DNA from: Akkermansia muciniphila
GTDB taxonomy: Bacteria > Verrucomicrobiota > Verrucomicrobiia > Limisphaerales > UBA9464
Direction of reading: 5' to 3'
DNA: 34,612 bases
NCBI GenBank assembly: GCA_945861565.1
Contig: CAMAUY010000056.1
Span: 1-34,612 of the forward strand
Shown: piece after piece, positions 19,101 to 26,304 of the stretch
Layout: each line of letters starts with the position of its first letter
Position numbering within the stretch: the first letter of the stretch is position 1
Notes under the pieces: generated by a model
The model's database searches: none
Told to the model about the DNA's origin: nothing
What the model saw: the letters and a program-made list of their open reading frames with translations, nothing else
Position numbers and translations under genes: made by a program

Positions 19101-19817
19101 CAGAAAGTCTGCATTGTTTAACAAGACGCTGTCCGCCCCAAGAATCAGTTTGTCTGGGCATGGTTGGGGATTGACGGAAGTTCCCAGATCCACGCGGAAG
19201 TTTTGGATCACCGGCTTTGACTTCGGATTGACAATGCACCGGCTCAGCGCCGTCTCCGCTAGTTCGTAGTAGGATTCCAGCAACAAGGGGGACAGCTGCA
19301 ATGTCTCCTGGTTGTTTGAGAATCCGTCCCGCGAGACGGCGTCGGGGGGAAGCGAGTCCGCCAGGTCATCCTCGATGAGCAACAATTCGCGAAGCGTATT
19401 GCGATATTGCGAGACGGTGAGTCGTCGGACGCTCCCATTCTTCGGCGTCGGTCGCGAGCGGGCGATTTCCAAGGCTTGCTGGATCCACTCGGCCATCCGC
19501 TCTCGCTCGATATCGGTTGGCTGCGGCTCGTCCTCGGGCGGCATGCTTTTGCTGCGGATCTGCTTTCCCATCGCCTCCCAAAGACGCAGCTGCGGATCCT
19601 CGAGACTTGCATCCAGGTGGTCGACGCGGACGCCCGACTTCTGTTTCTCGGGGTTGTGACAACGCACACAGTGCCGATTCAATAAGGGCTTTATGTGCTG
19701 CACGAACGATTGATCGAGCTCCGTGGCAGCGCCGGCGGCGTGAGCCCGCCCCAGAATCAACACGAGCAAGAGGCGTTGTACCCCGTGCGGCACTGGAAAA
19801 ATCATTTTTGGGCTCAT
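16170..19817 (-). CDS. Cytochrome-c / LamG / DUF1587-1595-1592-1588-1585 multidomain protein
   Basis: The product has 1215 residues with a signal peptide ([20 protein letters not shown], then cleavage near AHA-AG). I use ATG 19817; an in-frame TTG at 19853 would only lengthen the leader. Domains in order: a Planctomycete cytochrome-c-like domain with CVRCH at 50-54 and a downstream MPPED; DUF1587 at about 131-195 ([16 protein letters not shown]); a LamG/concanavalin-like domain at about 415-625 ending in the [18 protein letters not shown] signature; then DUF1595 ([13 protein letters not shown]), DUF1592 ([25 protein letters not shown]), DUF1588 ([23 protein letters not shown]) with a second heme-type motif CAGCH at 1102-1106, and DUF1585 to the end. 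The two CxxCH sites predict covalent heme and a periplasmic location. It precedes the DUF1552 gene in a likely two-gene operon. The reaction catalysed is unknown. Confidence 0.93.
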   Translation of the reverse strand: MSPKMIFPVPHGVQRLLLVLILGRAHAAGAATELDQSFVQHIKPLLNRHCVRCHNPEKQKSGVRVDHLDASLEDPQLRLWEAMGKQIRSKSMPPEDEPQPTDIERERMAEWIQQALEIARSRPTPKNGSVRRLTVSQYRNTLRELLLIEDDLADSLPPDAVSRDGFSNNQETLQLSPLLLESYYELAETALSRCIVNPKSKPVIQNFRVDLGTSVNPQPCPDKLILGADSVLLNNADFLVNQLRPIKPLDFEPFVMRTKYRFIEGYEGNDTVRGWREYDSIYHAVFACMRGSQGYPKGQAYSMVPQGLLVRPAIPSAEQFEVESTYGPKANFKISLRELPEYGRFRVTVTAAKYDDGLLLGSRDSSPSPERARGVVCPDPETPGTVTIDREGVYRVDVYTLNRDDVTIPADASRLVDGLVGSWLWDGNGAGTAEGRELAGGPVGNARLVDSPFGRALTLERDGDSWVVPRGEVTNIGRGDFTVTAWIHPRQLRKGGIVGLGKYGGSSGWYLDMPDSHGVLRLGTAGPDNLSNGTVSSPRGVILTNTWQHVAAVVRRGSAGTRLYINGYPVARGTIGPANLENPQADLQLGCVQDAKSFLGELDEVRIHRRALDESEIQALLAPGRRFVSPPPREGPKELILSLGGRQFSGALAQPAFLAVRLPSGPLSVSATYAGATSLDRIVFNPLAPDHEVARRFGVFEQRLPRLGVHLGLRRDCGSTFAQVGGAQTVSNLSPGRFVFEGAIRNFPSPEVEKDNVNYLAGVREIGVRSEYTDGRDVPRLLIRSVEFEGPYYESWPPESHRNIFIDFDRQDDLPAYAREILRRFAARAYRRPATAAEEAGLMGVFSKSYQAVANFEEAVTDALQVVLTSPQFLFLIENSGTPEPEPLDDYELASKLSYFLWNGPPDGTLLRRAATGTLRGQLDAEVGRMIDDPRFSLFMGEFAAHWLALDKFTVLEPDRTRFPKLTRDTRHQLRQEPAQFLQYLVRNNRSVRNLIESDFVMANEVVAAYYDLGDQTESGFQFVPLTHGRRELGGVLTQAAIMAGLSDGRESNPVKRGAWLARRIIAEPPDDPPPNVPALKEDTRELPLRQRLERHRNQPGCAGCHSKIDPWGIPFEEFDAGGRLKSQEVDARSTLPDKTEVRGFNDLKRYLAHDRMDQVAFSFLKHLATYATGRSLSYHENDFLKQNGTKLKADGYRLQDMVRFVVRSPLFLEK

Positions 19818-19889
19818 CGCGACAGTTAGTGAATCGGGAAGATTATTCTCCAATCGTCCTTGATGCTCACAAAGCGGCAGACCAAAGGG

Positions 19890-20241
19890 TGGAGGCGGGG
19901 GGAGTTGAACCCCCGTCCTGAATGCTTCAACCCGGACCGACTACATGCTTAGTCCACCAAAGATTTTCTACGAGGTCATGACGGGCGGACAACGAATAAC
20001 CTCGCCTAGCTCGCATGAAGTTTCTCGGCTGCCGTCGCGCGAACTCCGCCGACAACCATGCCTGCTAATGGCGTCCGTTTCCCGTAGCAGGTGTTCAGGA
20101 ACGGACGTCGGGGCCGTTAAGCCGCGAGAGCCAACTCTGTGTTAGCAACTATGTTTTGGTTCGATATTTTTACGAGGCCAACGAACCGTCCTCGGCATGC
20201 CGTCCCGGGCGGATTCATACAGTCGAAACCAGTACGCCCCC
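19890..20241 (-). ncRNA. ssrA: tmRNA (transfer-messenger RNA), one-piece
   Basis: On the minus strand the 5' end reads GGGGGCGTACTGGTTTCGAC, the classic tmRNA start. The 3' end has a T-arm GGGGG-TTCAACT-CCCCC and closes with CGCCTCC plus the discriminator A. The 7-bp acceptor stem pairs fully and has a G3-U wobble, the alanine identity element read by alanyl-tRNA synthetase. The tag frame at 20146-20117 is GCT...TAA and encodes ANTELALAA, preceded by a TAGTT context like the resume site in other tmRNAs. The genome continues CCC rather than CCA after the discriminator, so CCA must be added enzymatically. The length of 352 nt is normal. It rescues stalled ribosomes together with SmpB, whose gene is not in this window. 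Confidence 0.96.
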
Positions 20242-20300
20242 GATCCCTTACGACTTTTCACACCTTCGGCCCCAACCTACCTTCCGTCAAGTAATGGCTT

Positions 20301-20322
20301 TGACGCATGCGTGACGCATGCG
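20301..20322. promoter_or_regulatory. Tandem 11-bp repeat of palindromes between ssrA and the zinc-ribbon gene
   Basis: TGACGCATGCG occurs twice in direct succession (20301-20311 and 20312-20322). Each copy contains the 10-bp perfect palindrome ACGCATGCGT (20303-20312 and 20314-20323), so two dyads sit 11 bp apart, one helical turn. They lie about 60-80 bp upstream of the tmRNA 5' end and about 40-60 bp upstream of the divergent zinc-ribbon gene start. The arrangement suits a dimeric regulator bound at two adjacent sites. No regulator can be named. Confidence 0.45.
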
Positions 20323-20335
20323 TTGACGGCCCTTG

Positions 20336-20355
20336 GCGAAGGCACGTACCTTCGC
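20336..20355 (+). promoter_or_regulatory. Hairpin just before the zinc-ribbon gene start
   Basis: GCGAAGG-CACGTA-CCTTCGC is a perfect 7-bp stem with a 6-base loop ending 6 bp before ATG 20362. It covers the place where a Shine-Dalgarno sequence would be. If transcribed it could limit initiation, or the gene may start from a short leader. A weak promoter (TTGACG at 20323, then TACCTT at 20347) overlaps it. Confidence 0.3.
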
Positions 20356-20361
20356 TGGGAC

Positions 20362-21078
20362 ATGCTTCCCATCGTCGAGAAATTGCTCGTGCTTCAAGAC
20401 CGTGACCGCAAATTGCTGCGCCTTCAGGCCGAAATCGAAGCCAGCGGCCCGCAAAAGCTGTTGCTCAGCCAAAAGGCCGCCCGCGCCCAAGCCGACTTCG
20501 ATCTCTTCAAACTTCGCAGCAAACAGATCGAAAGCGACCGCAAGAAACTGGAATTGGAGGTCGCAAGCAAACAACAGATCGTCGAGAAATGCCGAACTGG
20601 GCAGGGCAATACCAAGAAAAACGAAGAATATTCCGCCTTTCAACACCAGATTGATACCACTCAGCGGGAAATCACCTCCCTCGAAGATCAGCAATTGGAG
20701 TTGATGGAGAAATCCGACCAGGTCGCCCGCGAAATTCAGGCGGCCGAAAAAATCGCCAAGAGCCTAAAATCGGAAGTCGACAAGGCCCTCGCCGATCTTA
20801 CGGAACGCGACGGCAATCTGCAGCGCGATTTTGAATCAGTCTCTGCCGATCGAAACCGACTGATTGCCGACCTCGATGACGGACTGCGGTCCCGCTACGA
20901 ACGGCTCCTCAAAACGAAGGGCGAAAACATCATCGTCGACGTCACTCACTCCATCTGCGGGGGATGCCATATGAAGCTGACGACCCAGACTTTCCTCAGC
21001 GCCAAAGCACAAATCGAAATCATTACCTGCCCAAATTGTAGCCGGATGCTTTATTATACCCGGGATATGGAGGACTGA
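20362..21078 (+). CDS. Coiled-coil C4 zinc-ribbon protein (zf-RING_7 / former DUF164)
   Basis: The product has 238 residues, the usual family length. ATG 20362 (MLPIVEKLLVLQDRDRKLLR) is the family's normal start; the longer in-frame ORF from 20197 would run into the tmRNA gene. Residues about 10-175 form a long charged coiled coil, with the family's TKKNEEYSAFQHQI segment in the middle. The C-terminus is a zinc ribbon with Cys199, Cys202, Cys223 and Cys226 (CGGC and CPNC). The family is widespread; its chlamydial member CdsZ (CT398) binds sigma-54 and type III secretion proteins. It is likely a cytoplasmic scaffold, but its partner here is unknown. Its last 25 bp overlap the end of convergent recN. 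Confidence 0.9.
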   Translation: MLPIVEKLLVLQDRDRKLLRLQAEIEASGPQKLLLSQKAARAQADFDLFKLRSKQIESDRKKLELEVASKQQIVEKCRTGQGNTKKNEEYSAFQHQIDTTQREITSLEDQQLELMEKSDQVAREIQAAEKIAKSLKSEVDKALADLTERDGNLQRDFESVSADRNRLIADLDDGLRSRYERLLKTKGENIIVDVTHSICGGCHMKLTTQTFLSAKAQIEIITCPNCSRMLYYTRDMED

Positions 21079-22760
21079 CGTTCCGTTCTCTTTTCAAGCA
21101 GCGCCTCCGCATGACGTCGCGCAGCGTCCCCTCCCCCCCCGAGCATTCGGGCCAACTCTGCCGCCCGCCCCCGCCGGTCCAGGAGAATAATCTGTGATTC
21201 CGTCCGCCCATCCACCAATTCTTTTGAAACCAGAAGATGGCTGTCTCCCGCTGCCGCCACGGGTGCCAAATGGGTGATGCACAGCACTTGATGGTCCTGC
21301 GCGATTTGCCGCATCTTCGCACCGACTGTCGTGGCCGTTTCACCGCCGACGTTGGCGTCGACTTCGTCAAATACGAGAACCGGGACGTCGTCCTCCTTCG
21401 CCAGCACCGTTTTCAAGGCCAGCATCACCCGCGCCAGCTCACCGCTCGATGCGATGGATCGCAAAGGTCGGGCCGGTTCTCCCGGATTCGGCGCAAACTG
21501 AAACTCAACCCGATCGAAGCCGCTCGAACTGGGGCCAGAATCCGACAAGTCCGGTGCCGAAGTCATGATCACTTCAAATGCACTTTGCCGAAATCCAAGG
21601 GCCGCCAATTCCCGGCCGACCGCGGTGCTCAATCGCGGCAGCAACTTTTTCCGCGCGACCGTCAATTCCTGGCCGGCTTTCTTCAGACCGAGCGCGATCG
21701 TTGCCAATTCCGCGTTGAGCCGCTCCAATTCCGAATCGCGCGATTCAAGGGCGCTGAGGCGAACGCGGGCCTCCTGGCCATGCGTGATCACCGCCGCGAG
21801 ATCCGCTCCGTACTTCCGCTTGAGCGAATGGATCAAATTGATTCGTTGTTCCAGAATCTCGAGACGCGCCGGGTCCAACTCCACGCCGTCGGTGTACCGC
21901 GACAGCTCGGATTGCAACTCGCGTAGCATCGCAACCGCCGTCTCGTGGCTTTCGACGAGCGCCTGGGCTCCCGAATCTATCCGAACCAAATCATGGAGTG
22001 CCCGACCGATGATTCCAAGCAGGGTCAGGACGGCCTCATCTCCTTCACTCAATGCATTCCGCGCGACCTGGGATAGTTCAAGCAAACGGGCCGCATTCGC
22101 TGTCCGCCGGTGTTCGGAATCGATTTCGGCCTCCTCGTCGATCCGCAATTTTGCCTCCGAGATTTCCTGCACCTGAAAGCGAAGCAGATCGAGTTGACGC
22201 GCATACGTGGCTTCGTCCACCACCAAAGCTGTCTTTTCGGCGGTCACTCGGGAACGTCGACGCATCCAATCCATGAAGGTCTCCCGCTTCGGTTCCAGGC
22301 CACCAAAGGCATCCAGGATTTCAAGCTGGCGCGCCGGTTGTAGCAGGGACTGATGATCATGCGGGCCGTGAAGATCGACGAGCCAGGCCCCGAGGCTCGC
22401 CAAGGTGGCCAGACTGGTCGGCGATCCATTCACGAACTGCCGGTTGGCTCCGGCCGCGGTAAACGACCGCCGGAGGATCAACTGGCCCGCATCGCTGGGC
22501 TCCAGACCGTTCTCCTCCAGAAATTGACGCCACGGCGCACGGAGTCTCCCGGCCTCAAACACGGCCTCGACCGAGCAGCCGTCCGCTCCCGCGCGGATCA
22601 ACGTGCGGTCGGCTCGCTGGCCCAGCAAGAGCTGGAGCGCACCCAGGATTACCGATTTTCCCGCCCCGGTCTCCCCGGTGATAACCGTGAGCCCCGGCGG
22701 CAGCTCTAGAGTCAAGTCCGGCACCAAGGCCAGGTTTTTGATCCGCAGGGTCGTCAGCAT
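21054..22760 (-). CDS. recN: DNA repair protein RecN
   Basis: The product has 568 residues, close to the usual RecN length. It is an SMC-like ATPase that acts early in double-strand break repair. The Walker A motif is GETGAGKS (29-36), the ABC signature region is SSGELARVMLALK, and the Walker B motif is VLVFDEVDANVGG (from 461). A coiled-coil middle region separates the two halves of the nucleotide-binding head. ATG 22760 (MLTTLRIKNLALV) is the conserved family start; the extra 30 residues of the longest ORF are not RecN-like. It converges on the zinc-ribbon gene with a 25-bp overlap of coding ends. It is divergent from the MBL-fold gene, with starts 107 bp apart, a region with no obvious SOS box. 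Confidence 0.96.
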   Translation of the reverse strand: MLTTLRIKNLALVPDLTLELPPGLTVITGETGAGKSVILGALQLLLGQRADRTLIRAGADGCSVEAVFEAGRLRAPWRQFLEENGLEPSDAGQLILRRSFTAAGANRQFVNGSPTSLATLASLGAWLVDLHGPHDHQSLLQPARQLEILDAFGGLEPKRETFMDWMRRRSRVTAEKTALVVDEATYARQLDLLRFQVQEISEAKLRIDEEAEIDSEHRRTANAARLLELSQVARNALSEGDEAVLTLLGIIGRALHDLVRIDSGAQALVESHETAVAMLRELQSELSRYTDGVELDPARLEILEQRINLIHSLKRKYGADLAAVITHGQEARVRLSALESRDSELERLNAELATIALGLKKAGQELTVARKKLLPRLSTAVGRELAALGFRQSAFEVIMTSAPDLSDSGPSSSGFDRVEFQFAPNPGEPARPLRSIASSGELARVMLALKTVLAKEDDVPVLVFDEVDANVGGETATTVGAKMRQIAQDHQVLCITHLAPVAAAGDSHLLVSKELVDGRTESQIILLDRRGRAAELARMLGGGGDAARRHAEALLEKRTERQSSISRV

Positions 22761-22867
22761 CCGACGGCTATTGAGGGGTGTTTTCGCACCGAGTGCAATC
22801 CACGGAATTCGTCGCGAATCGGGAAACCCCGTTGCTAATCGGAAAGTCACTCCGGCAGACTTTCCGC

Positions 22868-23680
22868 ATGTCGTTCGAGTTCGTCTTTCTGGGCACCGGT
22901 ACCTCTCACGGTGTACCGGTCATCGGAAAAGATTACCCTCCGGAGTTCCTGGCCAATCCGCGCAATCACCGGATGCGCCCGTCCATCTTTGTGCAGACCC
23001 CGCAGACCCGGTTGGTAGTGGATACGCCTCCGGAATTTCGCATGCAGATGCTGCGTGAACGGCTGGGCGTGCTCGACGCCGTCCTTATCACCCATGCTCA
23101 TGCGGATCACATCATGGGAATGGATGATTGCCGCCGGGTCTGCGATCTACGCGATGGCCCACTCCCGATCCACGCAAGCCCCGAAACCATGGATCAACTG
23201 CGTCGCATCTTCCTTTACGCCTTTGACGGACGCCCAATTCCCCGCGGGTACTTCCGACCGGATCCACGGCCCATCATCGGTCCGTTCACAATTGGGGACC
23301 TCGACATTACGCCGCTGGATCTCCCCCACGGTCGAATGACCACAACCGGCTTTCTCTTCGAACAGGCCGGTCGGCCGCGTCTTGCCTACTTGAGTGATTG
23401 CAACGAGGTCCCCAGCGAAGTGGTTGATCGTATCCAGGGCGTCGAAGTGGCGGTCCTCGATGCCCTGCGCCGCGAACCCCATCCCACCCACATGTGTCTC
23501 GATGAAGCCCTGACGGCCGCGCGACGAATCGGAGCGGAAAGAACCTATCTCACGCACCTCACTCACGACTATGACCATGACCTCGATCAGGCTGAAATGC
23601 CGGATGGAGTCTGGTTTGCCTACGATGGCCTCCGCGTGCTTGGTTTGGGCAAAACCCCGGCGGAGCCGTCCGGGAAATGA
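22868..23680 (+). CDS. MBL-fold metallohydrolase (PhnP-like)
   Basis: The product has 270 residues and no signal peptide, so it is cytosolic. [12 protein letters not shown] at the N-terminus and HAHADH at 76-81 identify a metallo-beta-lactamase fold of the PhnP-type phosphodiesterase group. Further metal ligands are likely His in DLPHGR, Asp in YLSDCNE and His in [10 protein letters not shown]. The Cys-rich zinc site of true PhnP after the GVP motif is not evident, so the C-P lyase role should not be assumed, and no phn genes are nearby. ATG 22868 is chosen because the family starts right at the first beta strand ([11 protein letters not shown]). The plsC-like gene follows after 21 bp, so the two are probably co-transcribed. 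Confidence 0.9.
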   Translation: MSFEFVFLGTGTSHGVPVIGKDYPPEFLANPRNHRMRPSIFVQTPQTRLVVDTPPEFRMQMLRERLGVLDAVLITHAHADHIMGMDDCRRVCDLRDGPLPIHASPETMDQLRRIFLYAFDGRPIPRGYFRPDPRPIIGPFTIGDLDITPLDLPHGRMTTTGFLFEQAGRPRLAYLSDCNEVPSEVVDRIQGVEVAVLDALRREPHPTHMCLDEALTAARRIGAERTYLTHLTHDYDHDLDQAEMPDGVWFAYDGLRVLGLGKTPAEPSGK

Positions 23681-23701
23681 AGCCTATCCGCACCCTCAGC
23701 G

Positions 23702-24406
23702 ATGCCTCCAGAATCCATTCCTCAACTCTCTCGTCCGGCGACTCCCGAGCGGATGCGCCCCGTCTATTGGGCCACTTGGAAGCTGACTCGCCTCTTGGCC
23801 GGCAATTTTTTCCGCTGGCGAGTTCTGCACGTCGAACGAATTCCCCGCACCGGTCCCGTGATCTTGGCCGCAAATCACACCAGTTTTGCCGATCCACCGC
23901 TGGTCGGTTGTGCCGTCCCCCGAGTAATCCATTTCCTGGCCCGCCACACGCTGTTCGATATTCCGGTCGTCGGCGCCTGGATGCGGGCCTTAAACAGCGT
24001 GCCGGTCGATCGCAACGTCGGCGGCGCCGGCCTCAAGGCGATTCTTGACCGCCTTCAAGACGGTGGAGGAATTCTGCTCTTTCCCGAAGGCACCCGCAGC
24101 CCAGACGGCCTGATTCAGAAGGCCCAAGCCGGGGTCGGATTGACCATCATCAAATCGACAGCACCCGTTGTGCCCGTTCGCCTCTTCGGCGTGTTCGACG
24201 CGTGGGGCCGGCAGCGGAAATTACCGCGACCCTTGCCGGTCGTTCTCAAGTTTGGGCATCCGCTGGATTTCGCCCGCCTGCGAGCCGAATCCCGCTCCTG
24301 CGCGAAGCCCCGCCTGCGCGAAATCTACCAAGAGGCATCGGACACGATCATGCACGCAATCAACTACCTGGAGCCCTGTGTCGACATTACCCAGTTCCCA
24401 CCCTGA
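23702..24406 (+). CDS. plsC: 1-acyl-sn-glycerol-3-phosphate acyltransferase (PlsC family)
   Basis: The product has 234 residues. It shows acyltransferase block I NHTSFAD (His59 to Asp64, the HX4D catalytic pair) and block III FPEGTRS (127-133), with VPVRLFG as block IV. PlsC acylates lysophosphatidic acid to phosphatidic acid at the inner membrane face during phospholipid synthesis. Hydrophobic stretches around 24-36 and 85-100 could anchor it. ATG 23702 gives a 21-bp gap from the MBL-fold gene. ATG 23753 is an alternative start, since the family homology begins about there. The symbol rests on family membership; other acyl acceptors are possible. Confidence 0.88.
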   Translation: MPPESIPQLSRPATPERMRPVYWATWKLTRLLAGNFFRWRVLHVERIPRTGPVILAANHTSFADPPLVGCAVPRVIHFLARHTLFDIPVVGAWMRALNSVPVDRNVGGAGLKAILDRLQDGGGILLFPEGTRSPDGLIQKAQAGVGLTIIKSTAPVVPVRLFGVFDAWGRQRKLPRPLPVVLKFGHPLDFARLRAESRSCAKPRLREIYQEASDTIMHAINYLEPCVDITQFPP

Positions 24407-24468
24407 TTGGAACAATCCCGCGGACTCCGCTTGCCAACAATGGTAATTCAGCAACTATTTCGCCCTCC

Positions 24469-25503
24469 ATGAAATCCATCTCCGTGTTTCCCGCCGCGGT
24501 CCGTGTCGGACTGCTGGCGCTGGTCGCCGCCGGCTGTGAAGCCAACCATCACCACGACCATCATGGGCACGGCGCTCACAGCGCCAATGCCAGCGCCTCG
24601 CCTGGCGCGCTTCCCTCCGCATCATCCCACAGCGCATCCGTCGCCTTTTCGCCGGATGGTAACCGCCTTGTGGGCGCGCTTCCCCCCGCATCCTCCTCCG
24701 CCATCGCATCCGCAAACACCGACGGCGTCTTCACTCCGGAACCGCCAGCCACACCGCAACAGGACAGTGGCGCTGGCGTCGGCTACGATAAAACACCTGT
24801 CATCCCTGGGCAAAAATGGCGCGTCCATGACAAGGATCGCCCGGTGCCTCCCATCGTCGCTCCCGGTGCCCGATTCAGTCACGGCGCGCCGCCGCCGTCC
24901 GATGCCACGGTGCTGTTCGGTGGCCAGGATCTTTCCAAGTGGGAACTTCCTGATGGAAAACCAGCTCCCTGGACCCTACGGAATGGATTCTTCCAAGTGG
25001 CACCGAAAACGGGATCCATCCAGACGCGGCAGGAGTTCGGAGATTGCCAGCTTCATATTGAATTTGCCACCCCGTCCGCGGTCGAGGGCTCCAGCCAGGG
25101 CCGCGGCAATAGCGGCATATTCTTTCACGCGGATTTCGAGGTGCAGGTGCTCGATTCTTACAACAACCGAACCTATGCGGACGGCCAGGTTGGCGCTCTC
25201 TACGGGCAATGGCCACCCCTCGCGAATCCGGTGAAGGGACCCGGCGAGTGGAATAGCTACGATATCGTCTTTGAGGCGCCTCGCTTTGATACGGCGGGCA
25301 AACTGTCACGGCCAGGCTTTCTCACCGTCATCCTCAATGGTGTCTTAATGCACAATCGGAAAGAGCTCAACGGCCCCACCCATCATCAGGTGGTCGATCC
25401 CTATAAGCCATACAACAGCCGCGGCAAAATCAGCCTGCAGGATCACGGCAATCAAACCCGCTTCCGAAATATCTGGGTTCGTGCCATTGGTGAGTATAAC
25501 TGA
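24469..25503 (+). CDS. DUF1080 (3-keto-disaccharide hydrolase family) lipoprotein with His-rich N-terminus
   Basis: The product has 344 residues. The signal ends LLALVAAG with lipobox Cys23, so the protein is predicted to be lipid-anchored. ATG 24469 is chosen because the lipoprotein signal starts there. Directly after the Cys comes a histidine cluster at 27-37 (HHHDHHGHGAH). A low-complexity Ala/Ser/Pro linker to about 145 carries two GALPxASS repeats. The DUF1080 domain (148-342) opens FGGQDLSKWEL, contains GRGNSGIFF and EVQVLDSYNN, and ends ISLQDHGNQTRFRNIWVRAI, all typical of the LamG-like fold. Members have been assigned to sugar-derivative hydrolysis in the periplasm. The His cluster could bind Zn, Cu or Ni; that is inference. 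Confidence 0.88.
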   Translation: MKSISVFPAAVRVGLLALVAAGCEANHHHDHHGHGAHSANASASPGALPSASSHSASVAFSPDGNRLVGALPPASSSAIASANTDGVFTPEPPATPQQDSGAGVGYDKTPVIPGQKWRVHDKDRPVPPIVAPGARFSHGAPPPSDATVLFGGQDLSKWELPDGKPAPWTLRNGFFQVAPKTGSIQTRQEFGDCQLHIEFATPSAVEGSSQGRGNSGIFFHADFEVQVLDSYNNRTYADGQVGALYGQWPPLANPVKGPGEWNSYDIVFEAPRFDTAGKLSRPGFLTVILNGVLMHNRKELNGPTHHQVVDPYKPYNSRGKISLQDHGNQTRFRNIWVRAIGEYN

Positions 25504-25541
25504 GCCGAACTCGAAGGGTGGCCGCGCGGCACTTCTGATAG

Positions 25542-25560
25542 GTCAGGTCTCCGGCCTGAC
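25542..25560. repeat. REP-like stem-loop between the DUF1080 gene and mogA
   Basis: GTCAGG and CCTGAC form a 6-bp stem around TCTCCGG, extendable by one G-T pair. A separate 10-bp perfect palindrome, GCCGCGCGGC, lies at 25521-25530. Both sit in the space between two convergent genes. No T-run follows, so a terminator is less likely than an interspersed repeat. Confidence 0.45.
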
Positions 25561-25666
25561 AGTTCGGGGCTGCTCTGCCGTCACGTTCCTTTACTACTGC
25601 CTTGCACTGCGTTCGCGGAGTCAGAGACTCCCGCAACCGGCGGGACGCACGGGATCAATCCCCCCT

Positions 25667-26149
25667 TCAACAGGACGTCGGGACCTCTTGCAGAACTTCC
25701 AGACAGTGCGGGATCGCCTTGACCACAAATCCCAGACATTCCACTGCACCCTTGGGCTTGCCCGGAAGGCATAGAATCAGGCTGCGGTCGACCACCGCCG
25801 CCAGGCACCGCGAAAGAATCGCGTTGTGCGTGATCTTCATGCTTTCCGCCCGCATTACTTCGCCAAACCCCGGCAGTTCCCGGATCGCAATTTCCCGAAC
25901 AGCCTCCGGTGTGATGTCGCGCAATGCCACACCGGTTCCACCCGTCGTGAGGATGAGGTGACATCCGCGCGCGATCAGTTCGCGAATTGCCCGCTGGATG
26001 TCGCGCTTCTCGTCCGGCACCAACGACTCGCCCGACAGCGTCCAACCATAACCTGCCGCCGCCAACTTGAGCGCCGGTCCACCGAGATCATCGTAAAGGC
26101 CCCGCGAGGCCCGGTCGGAAATCGTCACCACACCCACGTGAATCTTCAT
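25667..26149 (-). CDS. mogA: Molybdopterin adenylyltransferase (MogA/MoaB family)
   Basis: The product has 160 residues. It adenylylates molybdopterin before molybdenum insertion during Moco synthesis in the cytosol. Seen in the sequence: VVTISDRASRGLYDDLGGPAL at the N-terminus, the binding loop ILTTGGTGVALRDITPEA, and PGFGEVMR followed by the conserved LCLPGKPKG near the end. ATG 26149 (MKIHVGVVTIS) starts exactly at the first strand of the fold; the longer ORF upstream is not conserved-looking. No other molybdenum-cofactor gene is in the window. MoaB proteins are close relatives, so the exact name is slightly uncertain. Confidence 0.9.
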   Translation of the reverse strand: MKIHVGVVTISDRASRGLYDDLGGPALKLAAAGYGWTLSGESLVPDEKRDIQRAIRELIARGCHLILTTGGTGVALRDITPEAVREIAIRELPGFGEVMRAESMKITHNAILSRCLAAVVDRSLILCLPGKPKGAVECLGFVVKAIPHCLEVLQEVPTSC

Positions 26150-26240
26150 GCACTTAAATAACTCAAGACCGCCTGTCGGATTAAACTCCTGGAATGGAGA
26201 GGGAGGGTAAACGCTGCATACAAGGGCCATTTTACCGATC

Positions 26241-26274
26241 AAAAAAACGGGGCGACCTCGCTGAAGTCGCCCCG
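26241..26274 (-). terminator. Intrinsic terminator after the MFS transporter gene
   Basis: On the minus strand CGGGGCGAC, a 9-base loop and GTCGCCCCG form a perfect 9-bp GC-rich stem followed by seven T's. It begins 31 bp past the stop of the transporter gene. It would also insulate mogA, whose start lies 92 bp further downstream on the same strand. Confidence 0.93.
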
Positions 26275-26304
26275 GCTGCATCAATTCAAGAGCCCGCGGC
26301 AATA

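Noticed and set aside
20197..20361. Longer N-terminus for the zinc-ribbon protein
   Set aside because: The extension overlaps the 5' part of the tmRNA gene and is not family-like; the conserved start is at 20362.
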